From Oxalobacteraceae bacterium CAVE-383 (GTDB lineage: Bacteria; Pseudomonadota; Gammaproteobacteria; Burkholderiales; Burkholderiaceae_D): DNA of 64,000 nucleotides. The stretch spans positions 372,001 to 436,000 of the forward strand of contig REGP01000002.1 of NCBI GenBank assembly GCA_004134995.1. Reading direction: 5' to 3'. This document shows positions 17,716 through 26,424 of the stretch, one piece after another. Position numbers and translations under genes: made by a program. The notes below the pieces were generated by a model. That model saw only the letters and a program-made list of their open reading frames with translations, was not told the DNA's origin and made no database searches. The stretch's first letter is position 1. Each line of letters begins with the position of its first letter.

Positions 17716-18659
17716 TTAAACACCGTAAGGAGGCGAAGGAAGGCGGGGCCGGCCGAAATCAGGCCGACCGTCGGTAATACGAACAACATCATCGGCAACA
17801 CCATCTTCGGCGCGAGTTTGGCGGCCTTTTCTTCAAGGGTGAAAACCTGGGCGGCGCGTTCGGCGCGCGAAAGCATGCGCAGCGACTGCGTAATCGGCGT
17901 GCCGTATTGCTGCGATTGAATCAGCGTGGATACCAGTCCGCGCACCGAGGGCAGGCCGGTGCGGGCCGCCATGTTGCGCAGCGCGGTGGCGCTGTCGGCG
18001 CCGATTTGCAGTTCGTCGGCCGTTACCGCGAACTCGTCGGCCAGCGGCGGGCAGATCGATGTCAGTTCGCGCGCCACGCGCTTGATCGAGACCACCAGGC
18101 TATTGCCGGCATTGGTGCAGATGACGAGCAGGTCCAGCGCGTCCGGCAGGCACGCCGAGATGCTCCGTTGCCGGCGGCCGATCAGGAAGCTGAGCACATA
18201 CTCCGGCAGGATCATGCCGACGATGAAAGCCGCGGCCATGATCACCACGCGGGCCGCGAAGTAGTTGCCGACGCGCGGCACATGCGCGCTGAGTACAATC
18301 GCCACCAGCGCAAGCAGCGCGCCGACAACGATCTTCACCCCCACCATGCCCGCCACCGCGCGCCGGTCCCGGAATCCGGCGCTGACCAGTTGCCGCGCCA
18401 GCGCTTCGCGCTGAAATGCATCGAACAGCGGCACGATTTCGCCGAGCCGCGTCACCCGCCGCGCCACCCGTTGCCCCATGTTGGCGAGCCCCGGCTCGTC
18501 GCCGGCCGAGTCGGCCGCGCGGCGCATTGTGGCTTGCCGCACGCGCTGCGAGATACGATGGCGCCTGCTGCGCGTGCTAAGCAGAAGCAATACCACGGCG
18601 CCGATCAGGACGATCAGCAACGCGATATCGGCGGCGGTGCCGGCATCAATGGTGTTCAT
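17712..18659 (-). CDS. tadC: Tad inner-membrane platform protein TadC
   Basis: 315 residues from the ATG at 18659, which overlaps the tadB stop. The longer frame that reads across tadB is spurious. GspF-like fold: an N-terminal membrane helix, a cytoplasmic region and three further helices. Typical blocks are LPDALDLLVICTNAGNSL and KAAKLAPKMVLPMMLFVLP. With TadB it forms the inner-membrane platform driven by the TadA ATPase. Confidence 0.9.
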   Translation of the reverse strand: MNTIDAGTAADIALLIVLIGAVVLLLLSTRSRRHRISQRVRQATMRRAADSAGDEPGLANMGQRVARRVTRLGEIVPLFDAFQREALARQLVSAGFRDRRAVAGMVGVKIVVGALLALVAIVLSAHVPRVGNYFAARVVIMAAAFIVGMILPEYVLSFLIGRRQRSISACLPDALDLLVICTNAGNSLVVSIKRVARELTSICPPLADEFAVTADELQIGADSATALRNMAARTGLPSVRGLVSTLIQSQQYGTPITQSLRMLSRAERAAQVFTLEEKAAKLAPKMVLPMMLFVLPTVGLISAGPAFLRLLTVFK

Positions 18660-19645
18660 CGCGAGGTATCCAGTTGTGACATTTTGCGTACCATCCACAG
18701 CCCGATCGTCAACAGCACCGCGGCGAGCGTCAATATCTTGTGCCCCGCGCGGGTATTGAACAGGACCTCGATGTACGGCCGGTTGACGAGATACAACATG
18801 CCTGTGATGGCGAACGGCACCGCCGAAATGATGTTGGTCGAGAGCCTGCCTTCGGCGGTCAGCGCCTTGGTCTTCAAGCGGATGTCGCGCCGGCTGCGAA
18901 TGATGCCCGCGAGGTTTTCCAGCGTCTCCGCCAGATTGCCGCCGGTCTCGCGCTGCAGCAGCAAGCACACGGAGAAGAATGAAAAGTCGGCGATCTGGAG
19001 CCGTTTGACGGCATGATCGAGCACCTCGTCCAGATCGGCGCCCAGACGCAGGGCATCGCCCATGGTGCGAAACGTGGCGCGCACCGGCTCGTCGGTTTCG
19101 CGGCCGGCGGTGCTGATCGCCTGTACCACCGGAATGCCGGCCCGCACGGCGCGAATGATCAGATCCAGCGTTTCGGGAAACACCGTCAGAAAGCGCGTGC
19201 GAAAGCGCTCGATGAGGAAAAGATAGGTGTTGCGCACGGCCAGCAACAGCAGGCCGATGATGATGAATGGACGAATCCATGGCGGCGGCGAGCCAAGCTG
19301 GATGATGATGAGCGAGACGATGATGCTGATGAGCGCGATTGCCGTAATCAGGCGCATGCCGCCGGCGCCGCTGACCGCGCGCACGCGTTCCACATGCTTG
19401 CGCCACCACGCGAGCAGCCTGCCGTCGCCCCAGGGCGAGCGCTGCTGGCTGAAGAGCTGTTGCTGCGCGGGTGTTTCGGGGCCGGCTTTGCGCTGGCGCG
19501 CCACGTCGCCGGCCAGTTCATCGATCTTGCCGCGGATGCGCTGCTTCGGCCGGCGCCGCAGCATGTCGCGCAGCGACGCGACCATCATGCCGATCATCAG
19601 GATCATGAAAAACGCGCCGATCGCGACAATATCGGCGGGCGTCAT
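18656..19645 (-). CDS. tadB: Tad inner-membrane platform protein TadB
   Basis: 329 residues with an N-terminal helix and a cytoplasmic basic linker. The GspF-like domain includes FPETLDLIIRAVRAGIPVVQ, RETGGNLAETLENLAGIIR and KTKALTAEGRLS. Same family as TadC but with a different domain spacing, as usual for this pair. The start overlaps the tadA stop (ATGA) and the stop overlaps tadC. Confidence 0.92.
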   Translation of the reverse strand: MTPADIVAIGAFFMILMIGMMVASLRDMLRRRPKQRIRGKIDELAGDVARQRKAGPETPAQQQLFSQQRSPWGDGRLLAWWRKHVERVRAVSGAGGMRLITAIALISIIVSLIIIQLGSPPPWIRPFIIIGLLLLAVRNTYLFLIERFRTRFLTVFPETLDLIIRAVRAGIPVVQAISTAGRETDEPVRATFRTMGDALRLGADLDEVLDHAVKRLQIADFSFFSVCLLLQRETGGNLAETLENLAGIIRSRRDIRLKTKALTAEGRLSTNIISAVPFAITGMLYLVNRPYIEVLFNTRAGHKILTLAAVLLTIGLWMVRKMSQLDTSR

Positions 19646-21102
19646 GGCCGCATCGCCTCGATCAGTTGCTCTTCCAGCCCGTAGTATGCGGCCCGCGCCG
19701 CGAACGCCGGACGCAGCGACGACGACTCGTACAGGCCGCGCACTTCGTCCTGGAATGCAGTCGTATCGAAGCGGAAGGTAAAAAGATCCTGTGTGATGAT
19801 GACATCGCCTTCCATGCCGGCGATTTCGGTGATGCGCGTCACGCGGCGCATGCCGTCGCGCATCCGCTCGATCTGCACGATCAGATGCACCGCGCTGGCG
19901 ATCTGGCGGCGGATCGACAGCAGCGGCAAATTGCCGTTGGCCATCATCACCATGCTTTCCAGGCGGGTGATCGCGTCGCGCGGCGTATTGGCGTGGACCG
20001 TCGTCATCGAGCCGTCGTGGCCGGTGTTCATCGCCTGCAAGACATCGAAGGCCTCGGTGCCGCGGGTTTCGCCCAGGATGATGCGGTCGGGGCGCATGCG
20101 CAAGGCATTGCGCACCAGGTCGCGCTGGGTGACGGCGCCGAGCCCTTCGGCATTCTCCGGGCGCGTCTCCAGGCTGACGACATGCGGCTGCTGCAATTGC
20201 AGTTCGGCCGCGTCTTCGATGGTGACGATGCGCTCATGTTCGTCGATATGATGCGACAGCGCGTTGAGCAAGGTGGTCTTGCCGGAGCCGGTGCCGCCGG
20301 AGATCACCACGTTGAGCCGGCAGGCGCCGGCGATCTTCAGCATGCGCATCATCGCCGGCGACAGATTGCCCTGCTGCGCCATGCGGGCCAGCGTGATGTT
20401 GCGCTTGGAAAATTTGCGGATCGAAATCGAGGCGCCATGAATGGCGATCGGCGGCAGCACCACGTTGACCCGGCTGCCGTCGGCCAGGCGCGCATCGACC
20501 ATCGGGCTGCTTTCGTCGACGCGGCGTCCGATCGCCGCGGCGATGCGCTGCGCGACGCTGATCACATGCGCGTTGTCGCGGAACTTGAGCGGCGTCAGCT
20601 CCAGCCGGCCATGCCGTTCCGCGTAGATCTGGTCCGGACCGTTGACCAGGATGTCGGTCACCGCTTCGTCGGCCAGCAGCGGCTCGATCGGGCCGACGCC
20701 GAACATGTCGTTGAGGATTTCGCCCACGATCAGCGTCTGGTCGGCCATCGTCACGTTGAGCCGTTCGCGCGCGACCACCTCGGTTGCGATCTGCTCGATG
20801 CCGGCGCGCACCTGATCGCGCGACATCATCAAGGCGGCCGACATGTTCATCGAAGCGAATACGACGGTGCGGATGCTCTTGAAGGTTTCCGAGCGAACCA
20901 GCGTTTCATGCCGGTCGAGCGGGCCGCCGGCGCGCAGCGGCGCCACTGCGGGCCGAGGCGGTTTTACGTCGGCTCTTGCCTCCGTCCTTGCGTCTGTAAT
21001 CGGGTACGCCGTTGCGTCCGCCCTTACGCCCGTATTTACCTCCGCCACGCCATCGGCGAGCGGCGCGATGCCTGGCGTGCTTTTGCGTTTGCCGAATGTC
21101 AT
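19642..21102 (-). CDS. tadA: Tad/Flp pilus secretion ATPase TadA (CpaF)
   Basis: 486-residue type II/IV secretion-family ATPase that powers Flp pilin assembly. N-terminal regulatory domain at about 70-235. Walker A is GGTGSGKTT (about 269-277), the Walker B/Asp-box region is [12 protein letters not shown] (339-350), and the His box is GSMTTVHAN. The N-terminal ~60 residues are a variable A/T/D-rich tail. It overlaps cpaE by 4 bp. Assignment is unambiguous. Confidence 0.96.
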   Translation of the reverse strand: MTFGKRKSTPGIAPLADGVAEVNTGVRADATAYPITDARTEARADVKPPRPAVAPLRAGGPLDRHETLVRSETFKSIRTVVFASMNMSAALMMSRDQVRAGIEQIATEVVARERLNVTMADQTLIVGEILNDMFGVGPIEPLLADEAVTDILVNGPDQIYAERHGRLELTPLKFRDNAHVISVAQRIAAAIGRRVDESSPMVDARLADGSRVNVVLPPIAIHGASISIRKFSKRNITLARMAQQGNLSPAMMRMLKIAGACRLNVVISGGTGSGKTTLLNALSHHIDEHERIVTIEDAAELQLQQPHVVSLETRPENAEGLGAVTQRDLVRNALRMRPDRIILGETRGTEAFDVLQAMNTGHDGSMTTVHANTPRDAITRLESMVMMANGNLPLLSIRRQIASAVHLIVQIERMRDGMRRVTRITEIAGMEGDVIITQDLFTFRFDTTAFQDEVRGLYESSSLRPAFAARAAYYGLEEQLIEAMRP

Positions 21103-22325
21103 GTCCGGCTCCGCTTGCCGAGGAGCCGCGCATACCAGGGCTGCTCGGCCGCTGCGCTCTCGGAGCGGCCGGTCAAGGTATTGGCCAGCTCGACGATGGC
21201 CGCTGCAAAAGGCGTCGGCTTGCCGGTGACGATGGGTTCGCCCAGATTCTCGGCCGCCGCCAGCGTTTTCGGTTCGTACGGCAACTCATAGATCGACGCG
21301 CGGCCGAGCGCGCGCTGGAAATCCGCCGGATCGACACGCCCCGGGACGTTTTCGTGCGGGTTGTTGAGCAACAGCGCGATCGTCGGGTCGCTGTCGCGCT
21401 CTTCGGCGTAGCGCAGCCAACGCGACGTTTCCCGGGCGGCGTGGACCGACCGGTCCGCAGTGATATAGACGAACGCGGAGGCGTCGAGCGCTTCTTCGGC
21501 GATACCGTTGCCGGCAACGCCCGACAGGTCGAGCATCACGTAATGGAAATGCCGTTTGAGCGTATTGATCAATTCGGCCAGCGCGCCGGGGCGGCAGGCC
21601 AGTTCGTTGCCGTAGGGCAGTTCGGCCGACAACACGCGCAGGTGATTGCTCTTCTGGACCAGCATGCGGTTGATCAGCGGCGCGTCGACAACCTGGGTAT
21701 TTTGCAGCAGCTCGGTCAGGCCGTTGTTGGTGGTAAGTCCCAGCATCGAATTGGCGGCGCCGCCGTGCACATTCAAATCGACATACGCAATGTGCCGATG
21801 CGTGACATCGGCCAGATGGCGCGCCAGCGCCAGCGCGATGGTGGTGGTGCCGACGCCGCCGCGCGCGCCGACAAAACTGACCGCGCGGCCGGCGCGCACG
21901 GCCGCGCCCGGGTCGCGTGCGGCCAGCGCGCGCTGTAAAAGGCCGACCGACAAGGGCTTGAACAGATAGTCCTGGACCCCGGCGCCGAGCAGGCTGCGGT
22001 AAAGGTCCACGTCATTGCGCTCGCCGACCACTACGACGGCCACCGATGGATCGCAGATGTCGGACAGGCGCGCCAGATCGCTGAGCGGCATCGCCGATCC
22101 GGAGACATCCACGATCAGCTGCCTGGGCGCATGATCGAGCCTTTGCAGCAGCTCGATCGCGTCGGCGATGGTTCCTCTCTGCACATGGGTACTGGCGATG
22201 GACTGATCCATGATCAGGTTCTTCACCGCGGTTTCGCTGTCGCGGTCGGACACCACGGCCAGCAGATCCTCGGCATTGATCGCCTTGCTGCTATTGAACG
22301 GGAGGAGGGAGGTGAGGGCGCTCAT
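21099..22325 (-). CDS. cpaE: Pilus assembly/localisation protein CpaE (TadZ)
   Basis: 408 residues. The N-terminal 1-140 is a degenerate receiver-like domain. It is followed by a ParA/MinD-type ATPase whose deviant Walker A reads GARGGVGTTT (153-162), with Thr where the catalytic Lys of most P-loops sits; this is common in CpaE/TadZ. It helps position the Tad machine, often at a pole. It sits between the small lipoprotein gene (15 bp) and tadA (4-bp overlap). Confidence 0.92.
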   Translation of the reverse strand: MSALTSLLPFNSSKAINAEDLLAVVSDRDSETAVKNLIMDQSIASTHVQRGTIADAIELLQRLDHAPRQLIVDVSGSAMPLSDLARLSDICDPSVAVVVVGERNDVDLYRSLLGAGVQDYLFKPLSVGLLQRALAARDPGAAVRAGRAVSFVGARGGVGTTTIALALARHLADVTHRHIAYVDLNVHGGAANSMLGLTTNNGLTELLQNTQVVDAPLINRMLVQKSNHLRVLSAELPYGNELACRPGALAELINTLKRHFHYVMLDLSGVAGNGIAEEALDASAFVYITADRSVHAARETSRWLRYAEERDSDPTIALLLNNPHENVPGRVDPADFQRALGRASIYELPYEPKTLAAAENLGEPIVTGKPTPFAAAIVELANTLTGRSESAAAEQPWYARLLGKRSRT

Positions 22326-22340
22326 TGCGATGTTCAGCGA

Positions 22341-22730
22341 TCAATGGGTCAGGTTGGAAGTCGTCGAGGTCGAATTGAGCGGCGCCGTGGTGCCCTCTTC
22401 GTAGTGACGCACGGCGCTTGCGCCGAGCGCCGCATCGGCGCCTGCATAGGGAATCGGCTGGACCAGGTCGGCGGGGCGCGCCAGCATGTTCGCCAGATTG
22501 CTATAGGTGGCGCAGCCGAACGCGACACCGGGACGCACAGCGCCGGCATCGAGCAGATGCGACGGCTGCTGGAGTTTGGCGCAGTCGGGTGGCACGGCGT
22601 GCATGCCGTCGAAGCCGATCGCCGATGCGTCGGGCATGCCCAGCGGCTGTGCCGCCGACATGCAGCCTGTGAGCGCAATGAGCAGGGCGAGGGAGGCGAG
22701 TGAGGTTAAGGAAGCGAGGCGGGCAAACAT
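22341..22730 (-). CDS. Small Tad-locus lipoprotein in the CpaD/RcpB position
   Basis: 129 residues from the ATG at 22730, which has GGAGTCC upstream; the longer frame runs inside the secretin gene. Signal peptide with lipobox ALTGC (Cys about 25). The mature part contains MHAVPPDCAKL and a conserved-looking FGCATYSNLANMLARPADLVQP block. That block is the typical core of CpaD/RcpB-like pilus lipoproteins (FGCATQxNLAAQVAxPxDL). It is much shorter than Caulobacter CpaD (about 220 residues) and so may be a minimal form. Predicted periplasmic or outer-membrane partner of the secretin. Confidence 0.8.
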   Translation of the reverse strand: MFARLASLTSLASLALLIALTGCMSAAQPLGMPDASAIGFDGMHAVPPDCAKLQQPSHLLDAGAVRPGVAFGCATYSNLANMLARPADLVQPIPYAGADAALGASAVRHYEEGTTAPLNSTSTTSNLTH

Positions 22731-22746
22731 GGCGGACTCCATCGGT

Positions 22747-25149
22747 TCAGTAAACGAAGCCCGCTGCGCCGACCAGGCGCGGGGCGGAACTGGACAACGG
22801 ATCGACGCCGAGCGAACGCTGCAGCACATATTCGACATCGCTGCCGGTATGCGTGACGCTGTCGATCGGCTGTCGCAGTTGCCCGGGATTGACGGGCTGC
22901 ACGATATAGGGCGTGACGATGACGACGATTTCGGTCTTGTTGTTCTGGTAGTTTTTGGATGAGAACAGCTTGCCGATGATCGGCAAGTTGCCGAGGCCGG
23001 GAAGCTGCGAGAGGATATTGTTCGTATTGCTCTGGAGCAGGCCGCCGAGCGCAAAGCTTTGTCCGCTCGACAACTCGACCGTGGTCTCCACGCGGCGCAC
23101 GGTCAGCGCGGGAATCTTGATGCTGTTGAGCGTCACCGAATTGCTCGGGTCGATTTCGCTGACTTCCGGACGCACCTTGAGGCTGATCCGGTTGTCGCTC
23201 AGCACGGTGGGGGTGAAGTCGAGCGACACGCCGTATGGCTTGAACGCGATGGTGATGGCGCCCGTCTTGTCTTGCGCCACCGGAATCGGAAACTCGCCGC
23301 CGGCGAGGAAGCTGGCGGTCTGGCCGGACATCGCGGTCAGATTCGGCTCGGCGAGCATCGTCATGAAGCCCTCTTGATCGAGGGCATCGATCATGGCCTC
23401 GATAGTGAGTTTGCCGGTACGAAAGCCCGCGACTGCCGAGAATGCGCCGGTTGGCGACAATTGGAAAACGCCCGTCGAGTCGAGCAGCGGGCGGCCGTTG
23501 AAGAGGCCGCCGATAAAGTTGCCGCCCGAACCGAGCGAACTCCAGTTGATGCCGAGTTGCTGGGTGATGTTTCGATCGACTTCAGTAATGCGCACGCGCA
23601 GATTGACTTGAATCGGGTGATTCAATGTGAGCCGGTTGATCAGCGTTTCCTTGTCCAGCAGATAAGGGGTGAGCGACTGCACAACCGCATCGGCGTCGGC
23701 CGAGCTCGGCACGCTGCCGGCAATCATCATCGAGCCGGGAGCGCTGGTGATGGTCAGGTGCAATTGCGGGAAGCGCGCGTCGAGCATGCGCTGCACCGCC
23801 TTGGTATCGGCGCTGACGGTGATGGTTTGGCGCAGAATCGTCCGGTTGTTCGGGCCGAGCGCGAAGAGTGTGGTGGTGCCCGCTTTCTTGCCAAAAACGA
23901 ATACGGTTTGCGGCGTCGGCACATGCACGTCGGCGACATCCGGGTTGGCAACGAATACCGCCACCGCCGCTTCCGGCAGCTTGACCATCTCGCCGGCGCC
24001 GGCCGGCACGCTCAGCATCTGGTCCGCGTCCGCGGCGTAGGCGCAGCTTACGCTTGCCATGCCCAAGGCGATGGCCACGCCGGTGATGACCGCCGATGAA
24101 AATCGACGTCGCGAGCGCAGGAAGGCAAACGCCGGCACGCCGCCGGCAGGCAGCGGCGGCAGCGGCGGTTTCGGCATATTCGTGATGCCGCCGACGGCCG
24201 CGGCCACTGGTGCGGCGGCAGTCGGCGCAGTCGGCGGAGTTGGTGCTGGCGGCGCAGCCGATGCCGCACTCGACTTCGAACCGCGATAGACAATCACGGC
24301 AGACGCCGCCGATTGGCCACTGGCGGCGCCGTGCTGCGTATGAAGGTCGGCCGAACGCAATGCGCGCGACACATCGCCGCCCCATACCGGCGGGGTTTGC
24401 TGCTGCGTGGTGTCGGCGGCGGGCGGCGCGTTCCGATCCTGGGTCGCGAAGCTGCGCAGCGCCAGCGAGAGCGTTCCCAGGTGTGTCGCAACCGCGACCA
24501 TCTGGGCCGTCAGCGGCGTCACCTCGAAGGTCACCGTGCGGGCGCGCGTGTCGGGTTGCGCGGCGTTTTCTTTCGGGCGTTGAAAGGCAGAGCCGACCGC
24601 CAGCACGCGCACGCGATTGACCACCGTCTCCGATTCGACGCCACGGCCGGCCTTGGCCGTATCTTTCGCCGCATCGCCAAGGCTCTGCGTGAGCAGTACG
24701 TCGACATAGTCGCCGGGCTGGATCAGCCCCGCATTGCCGGATACATCGTCAATCGCAACGGAGATCGCGCGCATGTCGGGCTTGAGGGCGGCGGCGAGAA
24801 AGCCGGGCGCGTTGGGCGAGATGACATCGGCGGGGCCGAGCGGCGTGCCGGCGTGCACCGCGTGGCGCAACAGGTCGCCCTTGAGGTCGTTGTCGGCGCC
24901 GTCGGCGGACGCTTGCCCTTCGATCAGCGCACCGGCCGGAACTTGTCCGCGCGGCACGCTTTTCCATACCAGATCGCTATCGCGCAGCAGCAGGCCATCG
25001 GGCAGGTCGGCGGCGGCGGCGCGTATGCGTTCCATCGCCTGTGTACCGGCGGCCGCCGGACGCGAGGCCGCGATGAAAAGGGTGCGCAGAATGAGAGCGC
25101 CGATGATGGCGACGACGATCAGGCCGGCGAATTTGATGAATCTGGACAT
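22747..25149 (-). CDS. CpaB-CpaC fusion: Tad pilus inner-membrane protein joined to secretin
   Basis: An uninterrupted 800-codon frame that covers two genes that are normally separate. Residues 1-293 are CpaB/RcpC: an N-terminal membrane helix (7-27), a SAF-like domain (about 38-115), then the RcpC core with QPGDYVDVLLT (144-154) and the usual final VIVYRGSKS. Residues 294-344 are an Ala/Pro/Thr-rich linker. Residues 345-372 look like the basic start and hydrophobic core of the CpaC signal peptide (SRRRFSSAVITGVAIALG, ending AYA). Residues 373-800 are CpaC/RcpA: pilus N-domain, BON-like domain (about 455-510) and secretin domain with LPGLGNLPIIGKLF (716-729). Either a real fusion processed at residue 372, an internal start (Met325 at 24177 or a GTG near 24138), or a base error that removes a stop. 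Confidence 0.9.
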   Translation of the reverse strand: MSRFIKFAGLIVVAIIGALILRTLFIAASRPAAAGTQAMERIRAAAADLPDGLLLRDSDLVWKSVPRGQVPAGALIEGQASADGADNDLKGDLLRHAVHAGTPLGPADVISPNAPGFLAAALKPDMRAISVAIDDVSGNAGLIQPGDYVDVLLTQSLGDAAKDTAKAGRGVESETVVNRVRVLAVGSAFQRPKENAAQPDTRARTVTFEVTPLTAQMVAVATHLGTLSLALRSFATQDRNAPPAADTTQQQTPPVWGGDVSRALRSADLHTQHGAASGQSAASAVIVYRGSKSSAASAAPPAPTPPTAPTAAAPVAAAVGGITNMPKPPLPPLPAGGVPAFAFLRSRRRFSSAVITGVAIALGMASVSCAYAADADQMLSVPAGAGEMVKLPEAAVAVFVANPDVADVHVPTPQTVFVFGKKAGTTTLFALGPNNRTILRQTITVSADTKAVQRMLDARFPQLHLTITSAPGSMMIAGSVPSSADADAVVQSLTPYLLDKETLINRLTLNHPIQVNLRVRITEVDRNITQQLGINWSSLGSGGNFIGGLFNGRPLLDSTGVFQLSPTGAFSAVAGFRTGKLTIEAMIDALDQEGFMTMLAEPNLTAMSGQTASFLAGGEFPIPVAQDKTGAITIAFKPYGVSLDFTPTVLSDNRISLKVRPEVSEIDPSNSVTLNSIKIPALTVRRVETTVELSSGQSFALGGLLQSNTNNILSQLPGLGNLPIIGKLFSSKNYQNNKTEIVVIVTPYIVQPVNPGQLRQPIDSVTHTGSDVEYVLQRSLGVDPLSSSAPRLVGAAGFVY

Positions 25150-25175
25150 GGCGGCGGGTTGTCTTTTGGTTGTGT

Positions 25176-25667
25176 TCAGAGAATAGGCGCGCTATGCGCG
25201 AGCGGGGCCCACACTGCCGCGCTTCCGCCGAGCGCGAGCGCAATGCCGTAAGGCACGCCGCGCGCACGCGACAGGCATGCCAGCCAGCGCAAGGCGCCGA
25301 CGCGGCGGTACAGCAGGTCCGCCGCAATGACGGCAAGGCCCAATATCAGGCCGCACACGGAGATAATGACGAAGACCGGCGCCGCCAAGGGCGGGCCGGC
25401 CCACAGAAAGATCGCTGCGGCGAGCTTCGCGTCACCGCCGGCGATCCATCCGAAACGAAACAGCAACGCGGCCACGGCAAACACTGCCGCGGCCAGGCCG
25501 ACATGGCCGAGAAATGCAGCGGCGCTGATCGGAACCAGCACCGCTGAAATACAAAAGAGACCGGCGACGGCGAGCACCGCGCGGTTGGGCAAGCGCCGGG
25601 AACGCAGATCGGAGAACGCCAGCGAAGCCAACACGAGGCAGGTCGCCAGTTTCACTGTATGCAGCAT
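25176..25667 (-). CDS. cpaA: Tad prepilin peptidase CpaA (TadV)
   Basis: 163-residue aspartic prepilin peptidase that cleaves Flp and the TadE/TadG-like pseudopilins. Conserved first Asp in LAFSDLRSRRLPNRAV and second in AGGDAKLAAAI (GGGD-like). Four to five helices, with no N-terminal methylase domain, as usual for TadV. The start at 25667 is preferred by family length; upstream in-frame ATGs at 25691 and further are possible. It lies between flp and the cpaB part of the fusion. Confidence 0.9.
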   Translation of the reverse strand: MLHTVKLATCLVLASLAFSDLRSRRLPNRAVLAVAGLFCISAVLVPISAAAFLGHVGLAAAVFAVAALLFRFGWIAGGDAKLAAAIFLWAGPPLAAPVFVIISVCGLILGLAVIAADLLYRRVGALRWLACLSRARGVPYGIALALGGSAAVWAPLAHSAPIL

Positions 25668-25762
25668 TTTCGTATCCCGGGGTTGAGTCATGCATATCCG
25701 CGCGATGGACATGGCGGGCATGTTCGATGAACATGCCCGCCATGATTTTTCGCGGGGGCGGT

Positions 25763-25951
25763 TTAGCCGGCGGCGTTCGTTACCGTGGTGGTCAGGTTGG
25801 TGAATACGGTCGCGAGCGCCGGGCTGAAGACCACGCCCACACCCACAACGGCAACAACGATGATGCCTGCGAGCACGGCGTATTCGAGCGCACTGACGCC
25901 GCGTTCGTCACGCGACAGGGAATTGATGGTTTGCAGCATGAGTTGCAACAT
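25763..25951 (-). CDS. flp: Flp/Fap-type pilin subunit
   Basis: 62-residue prepilin. Short basic leader, then the cleavage and helix region RGVSALEYAVLAGIIVVAVV with the Glu at +5, followed by the short C-terminal part ending TVTNAAG. GAGCTACTC precedes the ATG. As the major fibre subunit it is the first gene of the tad locus and is likely to be the most strongly transcribed. Confidence 0.93.
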   Translation of the reverse strand: MLQLMLQTINSLSRDERGVSALEYAVLAGIIVVAVVGVGVVFSPALATVFTNLTTTVTNAAG

Positions 25952-26424
25952 GAGTAGCTCCTAGTTAGAGGCGGTTTGGCCGGGAATACAAGTAGACGGA
26001 AGGTCCGGATGGATTCTTCCCGCGTGTTTTCGGCAGAATTCGACCTGGTTGCGGACGTCTCAAGCAGATCTTGTATTGCCGTGCAGAAACCCACGTGAAA
26101 TGGATAGTATTGGCGAATCCGGCGGTTTGATGCCGCGATGAGAGCGGAAAAAGCGACGCTATTCGCTTGACGCCGGTATGGCGCAGTCTTCGGCGGCCGA
26201 TTTCTCCATCCGCCTACATTGATTTCAGCACTGCGCCGATCTTCGGGTTTCCGTCCAGTTATTAAAATGACATCGCGCGTCGCATGGCGCTCAAACGATC
26301 AAGGGCCGTGTTTCTTGCCCGCCATCTCGATTCAATCTCTGGTTACACACAGCAAACGGGCGCGCCGCATCGCTCATGATCAACCATTCGCCCGCGATCA
26401 TCGGCCGGGCAGCAAGGAAAACAA
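25952..26424. other. 473-bp divergent intergenic region
   Basis: It lies between the leftward flp gene and the rightward fdhA gene and must hold both promoters. The flp-proximal side contains an 8-bp inverted pair AATACAAG / CTTGTATT (about 25984 and 26068). The fdhA side holds copy B of the 56-bp element. No gene is seen. Confidence 0.5.
26213..26268 (+). promoter_or_regulatory. Repeated upstream element, copy B
   Basis: Second copy of the element at 14225-14280: CCTACATTGATTTCAGCACT... ending TTATTAAAAT, with the core CTGCGCCGATC identical. It lies about 155 bp before fdhA in the same orientation as the gene, as copy A does before its gene. Confidence 0.5.

Noticed and set aside
17712..19409. 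565-codon frame covering tadC and part of tadB
   Set aside because: The N-terminal 250 codons run out of frame through tadB; the real tadC starts at 18659, overlapping the tadB stop.
22341..23054. 237-codon version of the small pilus lipoprotein
   Set aside because: The upstream part lies inside the secretin gene; the ribosome site and lipobox support the start at 22730.
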